Assembly: GCA_006384855.1 (NCBI GenBank)
Contig: VCJN01001531.1
Location: forward strand, 132,001 to 196,000
Origin: Tetraselmis striata
Taxonomy: Eukaryota; Chlorophyta; Chlorodendrophyceae; Chlorodendrales; Chlorodendraceae
DNA length: 64,000 nt
Direction of reading: 5' to 3'
How positions within the stretch are numbered: position 1 is the first letter of the stretch; every line of letters starts with the position of its first letter. A model generated the notes under the pieces. That model was not told the DNA's origin, did not search any database, and worked only from the letters and a program-made list of their open reading frames with translations. Shown here piece by piece: positions 1-10,419 of this stretch. Position numbers and translations under genes: made by a program.

Positions 1-3000
1 GGGTGGGGTGGGATGCGGTGGATCACCTTTCTGACGTGGACATCATGGCGCACATGCCGGCGGAGATGTGGAATTGTGGATGGAGATGGCGGTCCCTATC
101 GACTTCCAACAAGCGTGGACGGAGGCACAAAGCTGCGCGTAAAGAGCAGGTGGTGGCGGCGATGGAGGCTGATGACCCCGTGGTGTTGGATAGAGCGTTG
201 AATTGGAAGTGCAAGTTGCCGCAGCCGTTGCTCATGGCCTGGGCCGAGCCGGGCGGTGGCGACAGCAAGCCTTGGCGTGGCGCTTCCGCGCATTCGCCGA
301 GCGGCGCATGACCGAATTCGTGCGCTCATGGGACGACGCCCGCATCGAGGCGCTCTATGCCGGACATGCCCGCCAACGTCGGGAAGACGCCGACCTCTTT
401 GCGGCTCTGCTCGTGGGCACCGCGGGCACCGTGGTGGCGTTGATGGGGGACGGAGAGCTCTCGTCCCGAGCGGCGGGCCGACTATCTTCGAAGGGTACGG
501 GCGACCTATCCGATCTTGCTATCCTCGCCCATCTGCGCGACAAGCACCCGTTCCATGGCCACCCGTTATCAGACGCCGCGTATGATATTCCGTCGACGAG
601 GCCGCCCTGACGGCTGACATGCGGATGCCGTACAAACAAATCAAGCAACACGTAGCGGCGGGGCCCTCAGGCATGCCGAACGAGTATCTCCGCAACTTGG
701 TGGGCGAATACGCCCCGGCGTCAGGGCCTGCGGCGGTCCGCGCCATGTCAGAGGTCGCCTCGAGGTGCCTCCAAGGTCAAATGCCCGGGTGGTTCAACCG
801 GCTCTTCGTCTTTGCTAGGCTTGTGGCCCCTGTCAGCGCAAGAAGCTAGGTGAGGGCGGGTCCCGGACGTGTGTCTTGTGGCACTGGGGGAGGGAAAGCG
901 TCGCGCTGCGGAGCGGGCGGTGGTGAACACCATGCAAGAGGCGTATGTTTCGGTGCTTTCGCCGTCTCAGCTCGGCGTCGGCATCTCCTTAGGGGACTCC
1001 GTGCTCATTCATGGTGTCCGCCTCATCGCCGAAAAGCTTGGCCCGCGTTCCGTCAGCGTCCACACTAACCTTCGCAACGCTTGCAACGAGGTGTGGCGCG
1101 GCATCATCATCCAACGCAACATCGATTGCTCTCCTCTACACCTTGTCATCCCTGCGCTCTTGGCCTCTCTCTCCACGGATTCGTTTCTGCTCGTGGACGA
1201 TCCGCCCGCCCCTATGCTATCGGAGGACAACGTGCACCAGAGCGCGTTGTTGGCCACGGCATCCTACTGCGTCGCGATTCATCCCGAGATTGAGGAGTGC
1301 GACATAACGTTGCAGGTCGCAGACGGGGCGGCGACGCGCTTCAATGCCGACGATGGATATTCGATGGCCTTGCCGGAGCACGTTTGGCCGGGCTTTCACG
1401 CCTTCCGCACGTCCAACAAGGCGTATGTGGTGCTTGAGATGCGCTTCGACAAGATGCACACATACAACGCGGACATGGAGGCCGCACGGCGTGAGGCCTT
1501 GGCCGTCATCAACTGGCCCCAGCTCGACGGCCACCATGGCATCCCGGTCCTCAACGTGCCGCTCGGATCGCCATGGTATGTATTGTGCATGCCTACATGC
1601 CTCCGCGGCAAGGCGGAGGAGCTACAAGAGGAGGTGGATGCCATCCTAAGCAAGCTCATATCTGCCACGCCCAGTCGTCGGTACACCCACGCCCTGGATC
1701 ACCACGGTGTCTTCTCAAGCACTGCATTGCATGCATGGGGGGGGGGGGGGGGTATATTGGCTCCGCAAATGCCCCTGGTCCTAGGTGGAGGCCTTCGCGG
1801 AGCAGTAGATGGCTGTGGATGCCACCGTCTTGACGGCGTTCGAGCGGGCGCTAGGGGTCTCTTGTGATCCCTCCACGTACGCACCGACACCAATCCGGTT
1901 GGCACCGATTTTCTGGCGGAGCTTTTGCCCGACCCTGAACGATCCCACGGCAGTAGAGGCGGCTACTTTGACGAGAATGCAGTGGAAACGGCGCGCGAGA
2001 TGAGGCTACACTTCCCCACTCGGTTGAAGGGCGATGGCACCCGCCACATGGCTACAGTTCATGACGCCACCTTCATCTGCTGCATGAACGACATCCTCCC
2101 CATGTTCTTCACTAGGAGTTTCGACACCAATACCCTCATCCCCTAGTTTCTTTGACCCACAGCTTGAGTCCGTACTTGGCCGAGGCATCTTCAACGCAGC
2201 TTCTTTCGCCCCCCAAAATGACTATTTCCTCAACGATGCTCGTGGGTCGGCTAGCTACGCCGCGGCGGTGCGCGAGGCGTGGGCCGCCTCCGGGCGGCTA
2301 ACACTGGCCACCTCAGCGATGCGCATGCCCGCGAGATGGAGCGGGAGGCGGAGGATGCGCCGGCCTCGCAAAAGGAGTTGACGGCATTTCTATCCAGGCC
2401 AACAACTCTTGGCTTCATAATGAAGTGGGCACTCTCCCTATCACATGTAGGGAACGGATCTTGTTCGGCCAGCTCGACGCAGCGTCGGGCATGTGGACGG
2501 TGGCCGTTCCCACTGCGCGGACGGTCATGACTCCGCATGCTGAGCTGCGGGAAGTTGCTGCCGGGTACTTCTTTCTGCATGGCCCCGGTGGTTGGGAGCA
2601 AGATCATTCTGCCCTCGACACAGCACAACGCCGTCATTCTCGACCTCTATGGCGATGCGCTCATGAATCTCCCGGCATCTGGAGATGCCCACTGCCGTGT
2701 ACAACACGACGCTATCGCAGACGCCTTCCGGGATCATTATATTCACGATCTTGGTCTCGATGTACGCCGGGAGGTGGATGATTTGTAGCAGCCGACAGTG
2801 CCTCTCGGCAACACCGTACCCATGGATGAACTCAAGGACATGGTGCCGGACGCAGGGCTTCCCCCCTTGGCGTTAAACGTCGGGATCGACGGGAGCTATG
2901 ATCCCCGGAGCTTGAAGCCCACGCTATATATTGGAGTTGCAGACTAAATATGTGGCACGGGGTCAAGTACACTGGGTGCCCCGGGCCACGGCCGTGGATC

Positions 3001-3480
3001 GGTTTGAGCGCTCCTTGTTGGGCGACATACAACTGGGTTGGCAGTGCGGGATGCGGCGTGGCACAACATGGAGCCGGGACATGAGGGCCCTCTTCGAGAC
3101 ACTATGGACATGTCGGAGTACACGGGCATGGTCTTCGGCACAAAGGGTGAGCTGAGCAAGGGGGTGCGCCGCACTGTGCCCGGTATCGCATGCTTGCCGC
3201 GGATCGGGGTGCCCTCTCATCGCATGGCACTCAGTGCACCACCCATGCTCACAAAGAGGTCTTATTTCCTCCCGGTCATGAGCTTGGTGGCGGCTCGAGA
3301 GCGTGCTCGCTGCCTCATCAGACGGCACAAATTCGTCCCCCAATCCATCCCGTTGCCGAAGCTGCACATCTCGTCCGTAAATCACCCTTGCACACACGTG
3401 GCCCGGACTTTGAAACCTGCGCGCATCACTCATCCATCCAGCCTTGTGCGGGATGCGGGCCGCTTTTGTGCGGCTAGCTG
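1..3480 (+). pseudogene. Non-LTR retrotransposon reverse transcriptase, copy 1 (decayed)
   Basis: A broken reading region that would copy element RNA at the target site. The window opens inside it. Readable pieces run through several frames: an N-terminal region to about 850, the RT core at 869-1735, and a C-terminal tail to about 3480. The core shows the motif-0 region (QLGVG, near 975), motif A as HTNLRNACNEVWR (near 1062), motif B as SEDNVHQS (near 1222) and motif C as NADDG (near 1345). Compared with the paralogue at 62.9 kb, the motif A aspartate is asparagine and the motif B GVQQG is NVHQS, so this copy should be inactive. Frames also break near 300, 610, 850 and 1740. The tail includes a conserved-looking stretch ending FGTKGELSKGV near 3160. 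Seen: motifs and breaks. Known: this motif order is typical of non-LTR RTs. Confidence 0.8.
1737..1752 (+). repeat. 16-nt poly-G run in RT frame
   Basis: Sixteen consecutive G. The matching point in the paralogous copy (63652-63656 region, before TATTGGCTCCGCAA) has only four G, so the run looks expanded within a former coding frame. Confidence 0.85.
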
Positions 3481-3489
3481 TTTTTTTTC

Positions 3490-3790
3490 CCCGCCATCGG
3501 GACATCAGGACTGCCGCGTGGGCGGCGTGCTGTGCAGTTGATCTTTTAGTACTGCTTTTAGCCGTGGATTTGTTAGAGGCTTTTTGTAATTCATACCAGT
3601 ACCAGCAGTGGCTGCAGGTACGAGTCCTGCTTCTAGCAGTGTAATTTTTTTATTTCGCCCCCGAGACATTAGCGCTATATTGTTTTCGTCTCCGGTGTGT
3701 GTAAAAGTTCGCCCCGGCCGGGACATCATCGGCCGAAGCCGCCCCAGCACTTGACCTCGTGCGCCAACTGCAATAGTTGGTCTGGGTACA
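3490..3790. other. Stretch without recognisable gene
   Basis: Between the end of RT copy 1 and the hairpin at 3791. It contains short GTAC-rich imperfect repeats near 3595-3640 but no convincing coding frame, RNA gene or element end. Confidence 0.6.
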
Positions 3791-3842
3791 GGGCACATTT
3801 TTGAGTCAAAACGGTCCAATTCCTGGACTCAAAAATGTGCCC
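3791..3842. repeat. Perfect 17-bp inverted repeat (hairpin)
   Basis: Arms 3791-3807 and 3826-3842 are perfect complements around an 18-nt loop. The arm GGGCACATTTTTGAGTC resembles arms of hairpins at 9199-9264 and 45890-45950, all close to family X debris, so these may mark the ends of one element family. Confidence 0.85.
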
Positions 3843-3844
3843 CC

Positions 3845-3990
3845 CACGTGATCGCTTAGGCTGGGATATGTACCCATTTTTCGGTCACATTTCAGGTGCA
3901 ATTCAATACTATACGAGAGTACTAGAAATGGCACATCGGCGTGTCCTCTTCGCGCCCTCAGTCGCGTAAAGTACTATCCGCCTCACCTTG
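3845..3990 (+). repeat. Dispersed repeat, plus-strand copy
   Basis: The segment around CGGCGTGTCCTCTTCGCGCC (about 3938-3957) and its flanks match the reverse complement of about 60745-60935. The similarity covers a TCAAAACGG motif, CCCCCCACGTG, ATACTATACGA-like and CGCGTAAAGTACT stretches in the same order. One ancestral element is therefore present in opposite orientations at the two ends of the window. Confidence 0.7.
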
Positions 3991-4227
3991 GAAGATTGCG
4001 GACGCGAGGGCATGGCGACTGCGTTTCAAGCGTTTCAAGCCTGGAAATCGAGCCTCACTCGCGCAGAGAAGACGCCCCGGGCCTACGAGTCTATCGCCGA
4101 CCTCAGAGATTGTGTTCGTCGCAACGAGATGCTACCTCTGAACCCTGCTGACAGCGACGCGGCGTTGGGGCGAGATGTCGGCGCAGGCGGCGGTGCGGGC
4201 TTTGCGTCCCGAGATGAGGGCTCCTTA

Positions 4228-4985
4228 GGCGGAGATGCGGGTCGGGGAGGCGGAGATGCGGCACCGCCACGTGAAGATGTGGCCCTGCGACTCCCACCAG
4301 CGGCACCCGAAGGCGCCTGACGGCTTGACGGGGCTTCGCGTTTCGGCTTAGGCGCCTGGAAGGGGTCGTCGTCCTCCAACTCTTTCGCCATCTTAAAGGA
4401 GGAGTCGGCCCACGCTTCTTGGAATGCTTCTTGCGCAGCTTAATGGGCGACAAGCTGCTGCTCTTGCCTCCATAGGCGGAGATGCGGGTCGGGGAGGCGG
4501 AGATGCGGCAGTGCGGCACCGCCACGGGAAGATGTGGCCCTGCGACTCCCACCAGCGGCATCCGAAGGCGCCTGACGGCTTGACGTGGCTTCGCGTTTCG
4601 GCTTAGGCGCCTGGAAGGGGTCGTCGTCCTCCAACTCTATCGCCATCTTAAAGGAGGAGTCGGCCCACGCTTCTTGGAATGCTTCTTGCGCAGCTTATTG
4701 GGCTACAAGCTGCTGCTCTTGCCTCCATAGGCGGAGATGCGGGTCGGGGAGGCGGAGATGCGGCACCGCCACGGGAAGATGTGGCCCTGCGACTCCCACC
4801 AGCGGCACCCGAAGGCGCCTGACGGCTTGACGTGGCTTCGCGTTTCGGCTTAGGCGTCTGGAAGGGGTCGTCGTCCTCCAACTCTATCGCCATCTTGAAG
4901 GAGGACTCGGCCCGCGCTTCTCGGAATGCTTTTTGCGCAGCTTAATGGGCGACAAGCTGATCTTGCCTCCCGTGCTCAACGCACC
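4228..4985 (-). repeat. Tandem repeat of 247-255-bp units
   Basis: Three units start at 4228, 4475 and 4730, each opening with GGCGGAGATGCGGGTCGGGG. On the reverse strand each encodes a copy of the acidic/basic segment ELEDDDPFQAPKPKRE that also occurs once in copies B and C of family X. The array is therefore an internal amplification of a family X coding segment. Confidence 0.85.
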
Positions 4986-5289
4986 GTGCGGGCGCTTCGT
5001 CGCACTCGAAGGCTGAGGCTCACTCGGCGGCTTGGCAGTCTCCGAGGGACCAAGCCTGCTCGGGGGAGGGACGGAGCTGCTCGAAGCTCTATCAAGAGAC
5101 CTGCTGCAGCGCCGTTTTGGGAGCCATCTCCGCCGGACCCCGGTGGCGGTGGTTGAGATGCGGGCTTAGAGGACCCGCCAGCCTGACGCGGCGCCGCTAC
5201 GACCTGGTAGTAGCGGTCGTCGACCAAGACGGTGGGGGGTAAAGAGCCGGCTCGGCGACCTTCCAGTATGAGGATTTTTATGACAAAAA

Positions 5290-5860
5290 GGGGATTTAAT
5301 TGCCCATATGCTTTACAATACTATACAGATTGCAAGGCAGTACCACTAATGCCTGATATTTGCTCGCGGCACGCCGCAGATTGCTGCAGCGCTGCACCGC
5401 AGATGCTGCCTTTAGGCATGCTTCTATTGCCTAGATGGCTGCAAACCATTTCGTATGCGGGGCTGCATGGCATAGAAGGGATGTGAACACGCACCTACTT
5501 GACGATACTATACGGACTGCAAGGCAGTAGGGCTAATACATTATATTTGCTGGCGGCACGCCGCAGATTGCTGCAGCGCTGCACCGCAGATGCTGCCTTA
5601 AGGCATGCTTCAATTGCCTGGATGGCTGCAAACCATTTATTATTATGCGGGGCTGCATGGCATAGAAGGGATATGAATACGCACCTGCTTGTCGATACCA
5701 TACAGATTGCAGGGCAGTAGGGATAATACGTTATATTTGCCGGCTGCACGCCGCAGATTGCTGCAGCGCTGCACCGCAGATGCTGCCTTTAAGCATGCTT
5801 TGATTGCCTGGATGGCTGCAAACCATTAAGTATGCGGGGCTGCATGAATCACCAACATGC
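5290..5860 (+). repeat. 186-bp satellite, array 1 (about 3 units)
   Basis: The marker GCTGCAAACCAT recurs at 5438, 5625 and 5815, giving periods of 187 and 190 bp. Units carry the motifs TTTAGGCATGCTT and GATTGCTGCAGCGCTGCACC. The same satellite in the same orientation is at 40960-41590 and 43070-44160. Confidence 0.9.
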
Positions 5861-5880
5861 GCCGGTCACCGCGCGTTGGC

Positions 5881-6000
5881 GCGTTGGCGCCCCGCTGCGC
5901 CGGCCGCGGCGCGTTGGCGCCCCGCCGCGCCGGCCGCGGCGCGTTGGCGCCCCGCCGCCCCGGCCGCGGCGCGTTGGCGCCCCGCTGCCCCGGCCGCGCT
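5881..6000 (+). repeat. 30-bp GC-rich minisatellite, 4 units
   Basis: Four contiguous 30-bp units start GCGTTGGCGCCCCGC and end CCGGCCGCG, with only one to three differences between units. The block follows satellite array 1 directly. Confidence 0.95.
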
Positions 6001-6165
6001 AGCAAAGGAAGTGCGGTTTGTGAAATCGACGGACAGGAGTCGATTAAACTCTTATCTGCGGTTGAGAATGATTTGTTGTGATAGTTGATTATGATTAATG
6101 AGGTATTGTCCAGGGAGCTATGGCAGCGAATTTCAAGCTGCATGAATCCCTTGTCACGGACCAGA

Positions 6166-8030
6166 CACGAGCCCACGTTGCTTGCCGAGGTGCTCCGAGA
6201 GATGCGCCCTTAAAGTCGCCGAATCTCTTCCGACGACCAACCACAAGGCGCGTCCGTTGGTGTCGGGGTTTCTTGGGTGCTTTGGCGCGATGAGAAGTAC
6301 ACGACCCGCTGTCAACAGGCTGTCGAGGTAGTCAATTCGCGGCAGGGGCCTTTGCGTCGTGTAGGTGCTCGGAATCTGCACGCGATAGATTACCGCCTTG
6401 GAGGCCGCCAGCAGCTATAGGAGCAAATTCAGGTGAGTGAACCAAGGCGACATGACAACGACAAAGGGCTCCTTGCCTAGGGCAGCGTTACAAGAGCTAG
6501 GGGCGACAGTACACGGGTTTGTACACGAGAGATGCGGGCGTTCACCTGCCCCCACTGCGGAGATGCGGGTAATCCCACCCTTTACGGCGGTCAATTCGAT
6601 CTCTCCACCCTCCGCATCTCTTGCTCGCCAGTCGTGCCAGCGGTGGCCTCAGCCACCGCTGCTTTGACGTCCGGGAGGACGTACCTGTCGTCCCCAATGT
6701 GGGCCTCCGGGTTCCAGTGCCGCATCTCTTTCGCCGCCGTCATGGTTCTCGCCGTCTCGCATACACGAGCCCACGTTGGTTGCCGAGGTGCTCCGAGAGA
6801 TGCGCCCTTAAAGTCGCCGAATCTCTTCCGACGACCAACCACAAGGCGCGTCTGCTGGTGTCGGGATTTCTTGGGTGCTTTGACGCGATGAGAAGTGCAC
6901 GACCCGCTTTCAACAGACTGTGGATAGGGAGTTCATTTGCGGGCGGGGCCCTTGCGTCAAGTAGGTGCTCGGAATCTGCACGCAACAGATTTCCGCCTTG
7001 TAGGCCGCCAGCATCGGTAGGAGCAAATTCAGGTGAGTGAACCAAGGCGACATGACAACGACAAAGGGATCCTTGCACATGGCAGCGTTACAAGAGCTAG
7101 GAGCGACAGTACACGGGTTTGCACGCGAGAGATGCGAGCGCTCATATGCCCCCACTGCGGAGATGCGGCGGGTAATCCCACCCTCTACCTTTAAATTCTC
7201 TCCACCCTCCGCATCTCTTGCTCGTCAGTCGTGCCAGCGGTGGCCTCAGCCACCGCTGCTTTGACGTCCGCGAGGACGTACCCGTCGTCTTCAATGTGGG
7301 CCTCCGGTTTCCAGTGCCGCATCTCTTTCGCCGCCGTCATGGTTCTCGCCGTCTCGCATACACGAGCCCACGTTGCTTGCCGAGGTGCTCCGAGAGATGC
7401 GCCCTTAAAGTCGCCGAATCTCTTCCGACGACCAACCACAAGGCGCGTCTGTTGGTGTCGGGATTTCTTGGGTGCTTTGACGCGATGAGAAGTGCACGAC
7501 CCGCTTTCAACAGACTGTGGATAGGGAGTTCATTTGCGGGCGGGGCCCTTGCGTCAAGTAGGTGCTCGGAATCTGCACGCAACAGATTTCCGCCTTGTAG
7601 GCCGCCAGCAGCGGTAGGAGCAAATTCAGGTGAGTGAACCAAGGCGACATGACAACGACAAAGGGATCCTTGCACAGGGCAGCGTTACAAGAGCTAGGAG
7701 CGATATTTCACGGGTTTGTACGCGAGAGATGCGAGCGCTCATATGCCCCCACTGCGGAGATGCGGATAATCCCACCCTCTACCTTTAAATTCTCTCCACC
7801 CTCCGCATCTCTTGCTCGCCAGTCGTGCCAGCGGTGGCCTCAGCCACCGCTGCTTTGACGTCCAGGAGGACGCACCCGTCGTCTTCAATGTGGGCCTCCG
7901 GGTTCCAGTGCCGCATCTCTCGCCGCCGCCATGGTTCTCGCTGTCTCGCATACACGAGCCCACGTTGGTTGCCGAGGTGCTCCGAGAGATGCGCCCTTAA
8001 AGTCGCCGAATCTCTTCCGACGACCAACTT
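6166..8030 (-). repeat. About 597-bp tandem triplication in family X
   Basis: The marker CACGAGCCCACG starts at 6166, 6764, 7361 and 7953 (units of 598, 597 and 592 bp plus a partial). Each unit carries the family X C-terminal segment on the reverse strand, including LRAHLSEHLG. The high similarity between units suggests a recent duplication or gene conversion. Confidence 0.9.
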
Positions 8031-8399
8031 CAAGGCGTCGACAATTGTCACATCTCGCCCCCTCCTGACAGCAGTGAGTGGCGCGCAGCAATTGAGAAAG
8101 ATGATGAGGAGCAGCCCCCCCCCCCCCCCCCTCCCCCGCCACGCTATCGACATTGGCAGGACCCGAGCCGTAGTCCGTTTCTGCCATGACGAGGGCTTTT
8201 GCCGGGCCATTTTACCAGGGGACGAGATTCGCATCTGCCGGTGAGCTTCTTGGACATACTCGTTGCAAACCCCCCGCAACTCGTTGTACACAAGCCGGTG
8301 GTCTTCAGAGGCCAAGAAGGCCCGCATGTTCACCGTGCTGCCTCTCGTCCCTGCCCCTCTCTTGCAGTCTGAGGTCATCGAAAATCGCGGATCGTGCAT
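7785..8399 (-). pseudogene. Family X central region, copy A
   Basis: A 204-codon frame. N-terminal part: VNMRAFLASEDHRLVYNEL and CNEYVQEAHRQMRISSP. A Gly-rich stretch follows, encoded by a 17-nt G run (8115-8131 as C), then the hydrophobic segment LLLIIFLNCCAP, then TIVDALK, LRAHLSEHLG and REMRHWNPEAHIEDD. The same order occurs in copies B and C. In copy C the G run is only six nucleotides and the frame shifts across it, so the Gly tract looks like homopolymer expansion rather than a designed linker. Function unknown; the hydrophobic segment is too short to call a membrane protein with confidence. Confidence 0.45.
8115..8131 (-). repeat. 17-nt poly-C run (G in sense of family X)
   Basis: Located between the VDSVAG and LLLIIFL segments of family X copy A. 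The paralogous positions have 27 C in copy B (44557-44583) and 6 G in copy C (58870-58875). Confidence 0.9.
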
Positions 8400-8523
8400 G
8401 ATGTGTTAGAGGTCGTTGACAGACAAGGACGAAAACACGAAGCGGGTGGGAAACGGGGCGGGTGTCACCACTCATGTCGAGATGCGCGACGGCGAGGTGC
8501 GCTTAACGCAGCCCACGGCGCCC

Positions 8524-9108
8524 TTATGAGAGATGCAAGCGAAGATGCGAGTCCGCGTACCGTTGGAGTCGCTCCTGGGAGAGGGACCAAAGGTGGTACA
8601 CCTTGAGGCTTGGGGGGTCAGGCTGAGGCTCGCCGTGAGGCGAAGGCTGCGAATCTCCGGCCCCGGGCCATAGCGGTCCGCTTCCATGTTGCCCACCGCC
8701 CGGCTGCATGGGCCTCATGGGCTGAGTCGTGGGTATTGGCGCCTGAGACGCCCTCCTGCCGAAACGCAAGTGCATCTGCGGAGAATCTTGCGCCATGGGG
8801 GTCACTAGCAGTGTGTCGAGAGCCCTGCTCGTTGGGTCAAAGCCAAGTGCAGCCGCAGATGTCCCCGCCACGCACACAACTCTGCAAGCGGGCAGATGTG
8901 CGTTTTGCTCTGCGAGGACGGTCTTCCATGCTTTTGTGCACCGAGAAGCGTTAAGATGCCTCAAAGAATACAAGCGCGAGGGAGCCTGCGAGGGGTAGAT
9001 GAGTGGGAAGCACAGTGGCGGCGTAGCATTCGAGGCCAGAAAAAACGGTTGGCGTGGAAGGGTAGCGACGCATCTCGTCAAAGGGCGGTGGACAGGCGTG
9101 TAGTACAT
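8524..9108 (-). pseudogene. Family X amino-terminal region, copy A
   Basis: A 194-codon reverse-strand frame rich in Pro, Arg and Gln, with a segment reading MAQDSPQMHLRFGRRASQAP that recurs in copy B (44764-45057). Homologous DNA around the first residues (PLTRCVATLP, near 9060-9090) is also present at 45230-45285 and in opposite orientation at 47655-47890. There is no recognisable domain. It may be the 5' part of the family X gene or an untranslated leader that happens to stay open. Confidence 0.35.
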
Positions 9109-9198
9109 AGTGAAGGTTCATTTCACTGAACAGTACCTCGTACAGTGTTGGCAAGAAAAGGAAGCCAGTTTCACAGTACATTCGTACAGTGTTAGGCT

Positions 9199-9264
9199 GG
9201 ACTCAAATTTGCACCCCCCAAAAGGGGTACAATATTGAGTTAAGGGGGGTGCAATTTTGAGTCC
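9199..9264. repeat. 21-bp inverted repeat with one mismatch
   Basis: Arms 9199-9219 and 9244-9264 pair as GGACTCAAATTTGCACCCCCC with one mismatch around a 24-nt loop. It is followed by AGAAATGTGCCCATTTTGAC, which recurs after the degenerate hairpin at 45890-45950. It sits at the outer (5') side of family X copy A. Confidence 0.85.
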
Positions 9265-9309
9265 AGAAATGTGCCCATTTTGACTCAATAAGCGCCCTTT
9301 TTCCAGTTG

Positions 9310-9655
9310 GTCTGGCATAGCCCGGCAATAATAATGCACGCCCGTGGCGCCGCGTTCTGGGTTGGACCCCCCCCCACTTCCGCTCCTTGCTGCGAGACCT
9401 CAACTTCGAAGCTCCTTTCTTGTCGGCGCCTTCACATTACATTCGGCCTAGTGCCGCTATTGGAGTGGCCCGTAATTGTGTGCTGGGGAGAGCGTCCCTA
9501 CTGCGTGGAGCGGCGGCTGGCTGGTGGCGATGCCTGGTCGGAGGCTACCATGGCGGTTCCTGCCTCTGTTGGCCCGTAGCTGGATTTCCTTCTGGATTTC
9601 CTTCTGGGTTTCTGTGTGGATTTCTTGAATGTTGCGTCTAGCTCATGTAATCACA
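9310..9655 (+). mobile_element. Probable 3' tail of a non-LTR element
   Basis: No good coding frame. The stretch ends with CTAGCTCATGTAAT (9641-9654), the same terminal sequence as the tail of element V (reverse strand, ending at 21704) and of the 51-bp insertion at 23296-23346. Just upstream are imperfect repeats of CTGGATTTCCTT. Inference: a 5'-truncated plus-strand relative of element V. Confidence 0.5.
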
Positions 9656-9719
9656 ATAATGAGGCGCAATGGTCCGGTGTGTATATATGTTAGTCTCTAG
9701 TCGCTACAGGTACGGGTTT

Positions 9720-9826
9720 TTCAGATGCCTTCCGCGATCACTGTGTTCACGACCTAGGTATCGCGGTACGGCGGGAGGTGGATGACTTGTTCCACCAGGC
9801 AGTGCCTCTCGGCAACACCGTACGTA
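9720..9826 (+). pseudogene. Fragment of non-LTR RT C-terminal region
   Basis: About 107 bp similar to 2714-2821 in RT copy 1, including GCGGGAGGTGGATGA and CAGTGCCTCTCGGCAACACC. It ends exactly at the first base of the element I LTR, so element I abuts a piece of that family on this side. Confidence 0.8.
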
Positions 9827-10340
9827 TGTGACAATAATGGCATACTCTGTACGGGTACTGTATGATCGTAGCATCATTCATGTACGAGTACCTGCTGCTG
9901 TATCGTATATGTGTGAGCGCGTGTGTCACGCGCCACAATACGAGTACTGGTGGATGATGAATCATGAGATGAGTCCTACTGGTACCGGTACACTGTTCAG
10001 TAGTAGTTACGGGATAATACGCATGTGCGTACCTGTAGCGGGCATATATGTATAATGCACCTGCCTCTGTAACATCAGTTGTATACTTGTGTATAAACTG
10101 ATGTGTCAACTACATGTGCGGAGGTCTCTAAGCGACGACCTCCTGTTCGACACTTCAAGGCACGACTCTCCACGGTGACGCGCTTAGCAGTGCGCGTGCC
10201 GCTTGGTGGTGGCTAGCTGTGAGCTAGCCATACGCATAAATAGCGGCGGCGGCACGTGGTGACAACGTTGTAACCATTGTTTCTTTCTCTCTCTGCTGCC
10301 TTGTCTGCTTGACCTGCGTGAGGCACCCTAGACTGTCGCA
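9827..10340 (+). repeat. Element I 5' LTR
   Basis: 514 bp, beginning TGTGACAATAATGG and ending GACTGTCGCA. It matches 16032-16556 closely; the 3' copy has a CTGTGTGTTTACGACA insertion near 16498 and lacks a few bases near 10250. A TATA-like CATAAATA is at 10235, just after a perfect 8-bp inverted repeat (GGCTAGCT/AGCTAGCC, 10211-10229). Close LTR identity suggests a fairly young element. Confidence 0.92.
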
Positions 10341-10341
10341 C

Positions 10342-10357
10342 TGGTTTCGGAGCGACT
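10342..10357 (+). promoter_or_regulatory. Element I primer binding site
   Basis: TGGTTTCGGAGCGACT begins one base after the LTR. The first 12 bases are identical to those after the element II LTR (reverse complement of 40518-40529), so both elements probably prime from the same tRNA, whose 3' end would read GCTCCGAAACCA. I cannot name that tRNA. Confidence 0.75.
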
Positions 10358-10419
10358 GTTGCGCTCCTTATCCTAGCTTCCACTGCTTTATCTGAGATAA
10401 CTCGACTGAACAGTTCGAC

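Larger units (their letters stand above)
4000..9180 (-). pseudogene. Family X, copy A (rearranged, reverse strand)
   Basis: A multicopy family I do not recognise; copies B (41.6-45.3 kb) and C (56.6-59.7 kb) share its pieces. Read on the reverse strand it gives an N-terminal region (8524-9108), a central region (7785-8399), a tail with EMRHWNPEAHIEDD, and a basic segment with DDDPFQAPKPKRE in tandem copies at 4228-4985. No enzyme or nucleic-acid-binding motif is visible. Internal tandem duplications, a 186-bp satellite block and a 30-bp minisatellite interrupt it, so it is not a working gene. It could be the cargo of an undescribed transposon or a dispersed host gene family; its repeated association with hairpins and satellite favours a mobile origin. 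Confidence 0.55.

Noticed and set aside
1809..2146. Separate small genes downstream of RT copy 1
   Set aside because: These frames are continuations of the broken RT C-terminal region seen intact in copy 2 (63700-64000).
4103..4391. Many overlapping open frames in 4.1-5.2 kb as independent genes
   Set aside because: They are shadows of a tandemly repeated family X segment; only the reverse-strand sense is shared with copies B and C.
6166..8030. CRISPR-like or bacterial repeat array
   Set aside because: Units are about 597 bp with no spacers, and all surrounding features are eukaryotic.
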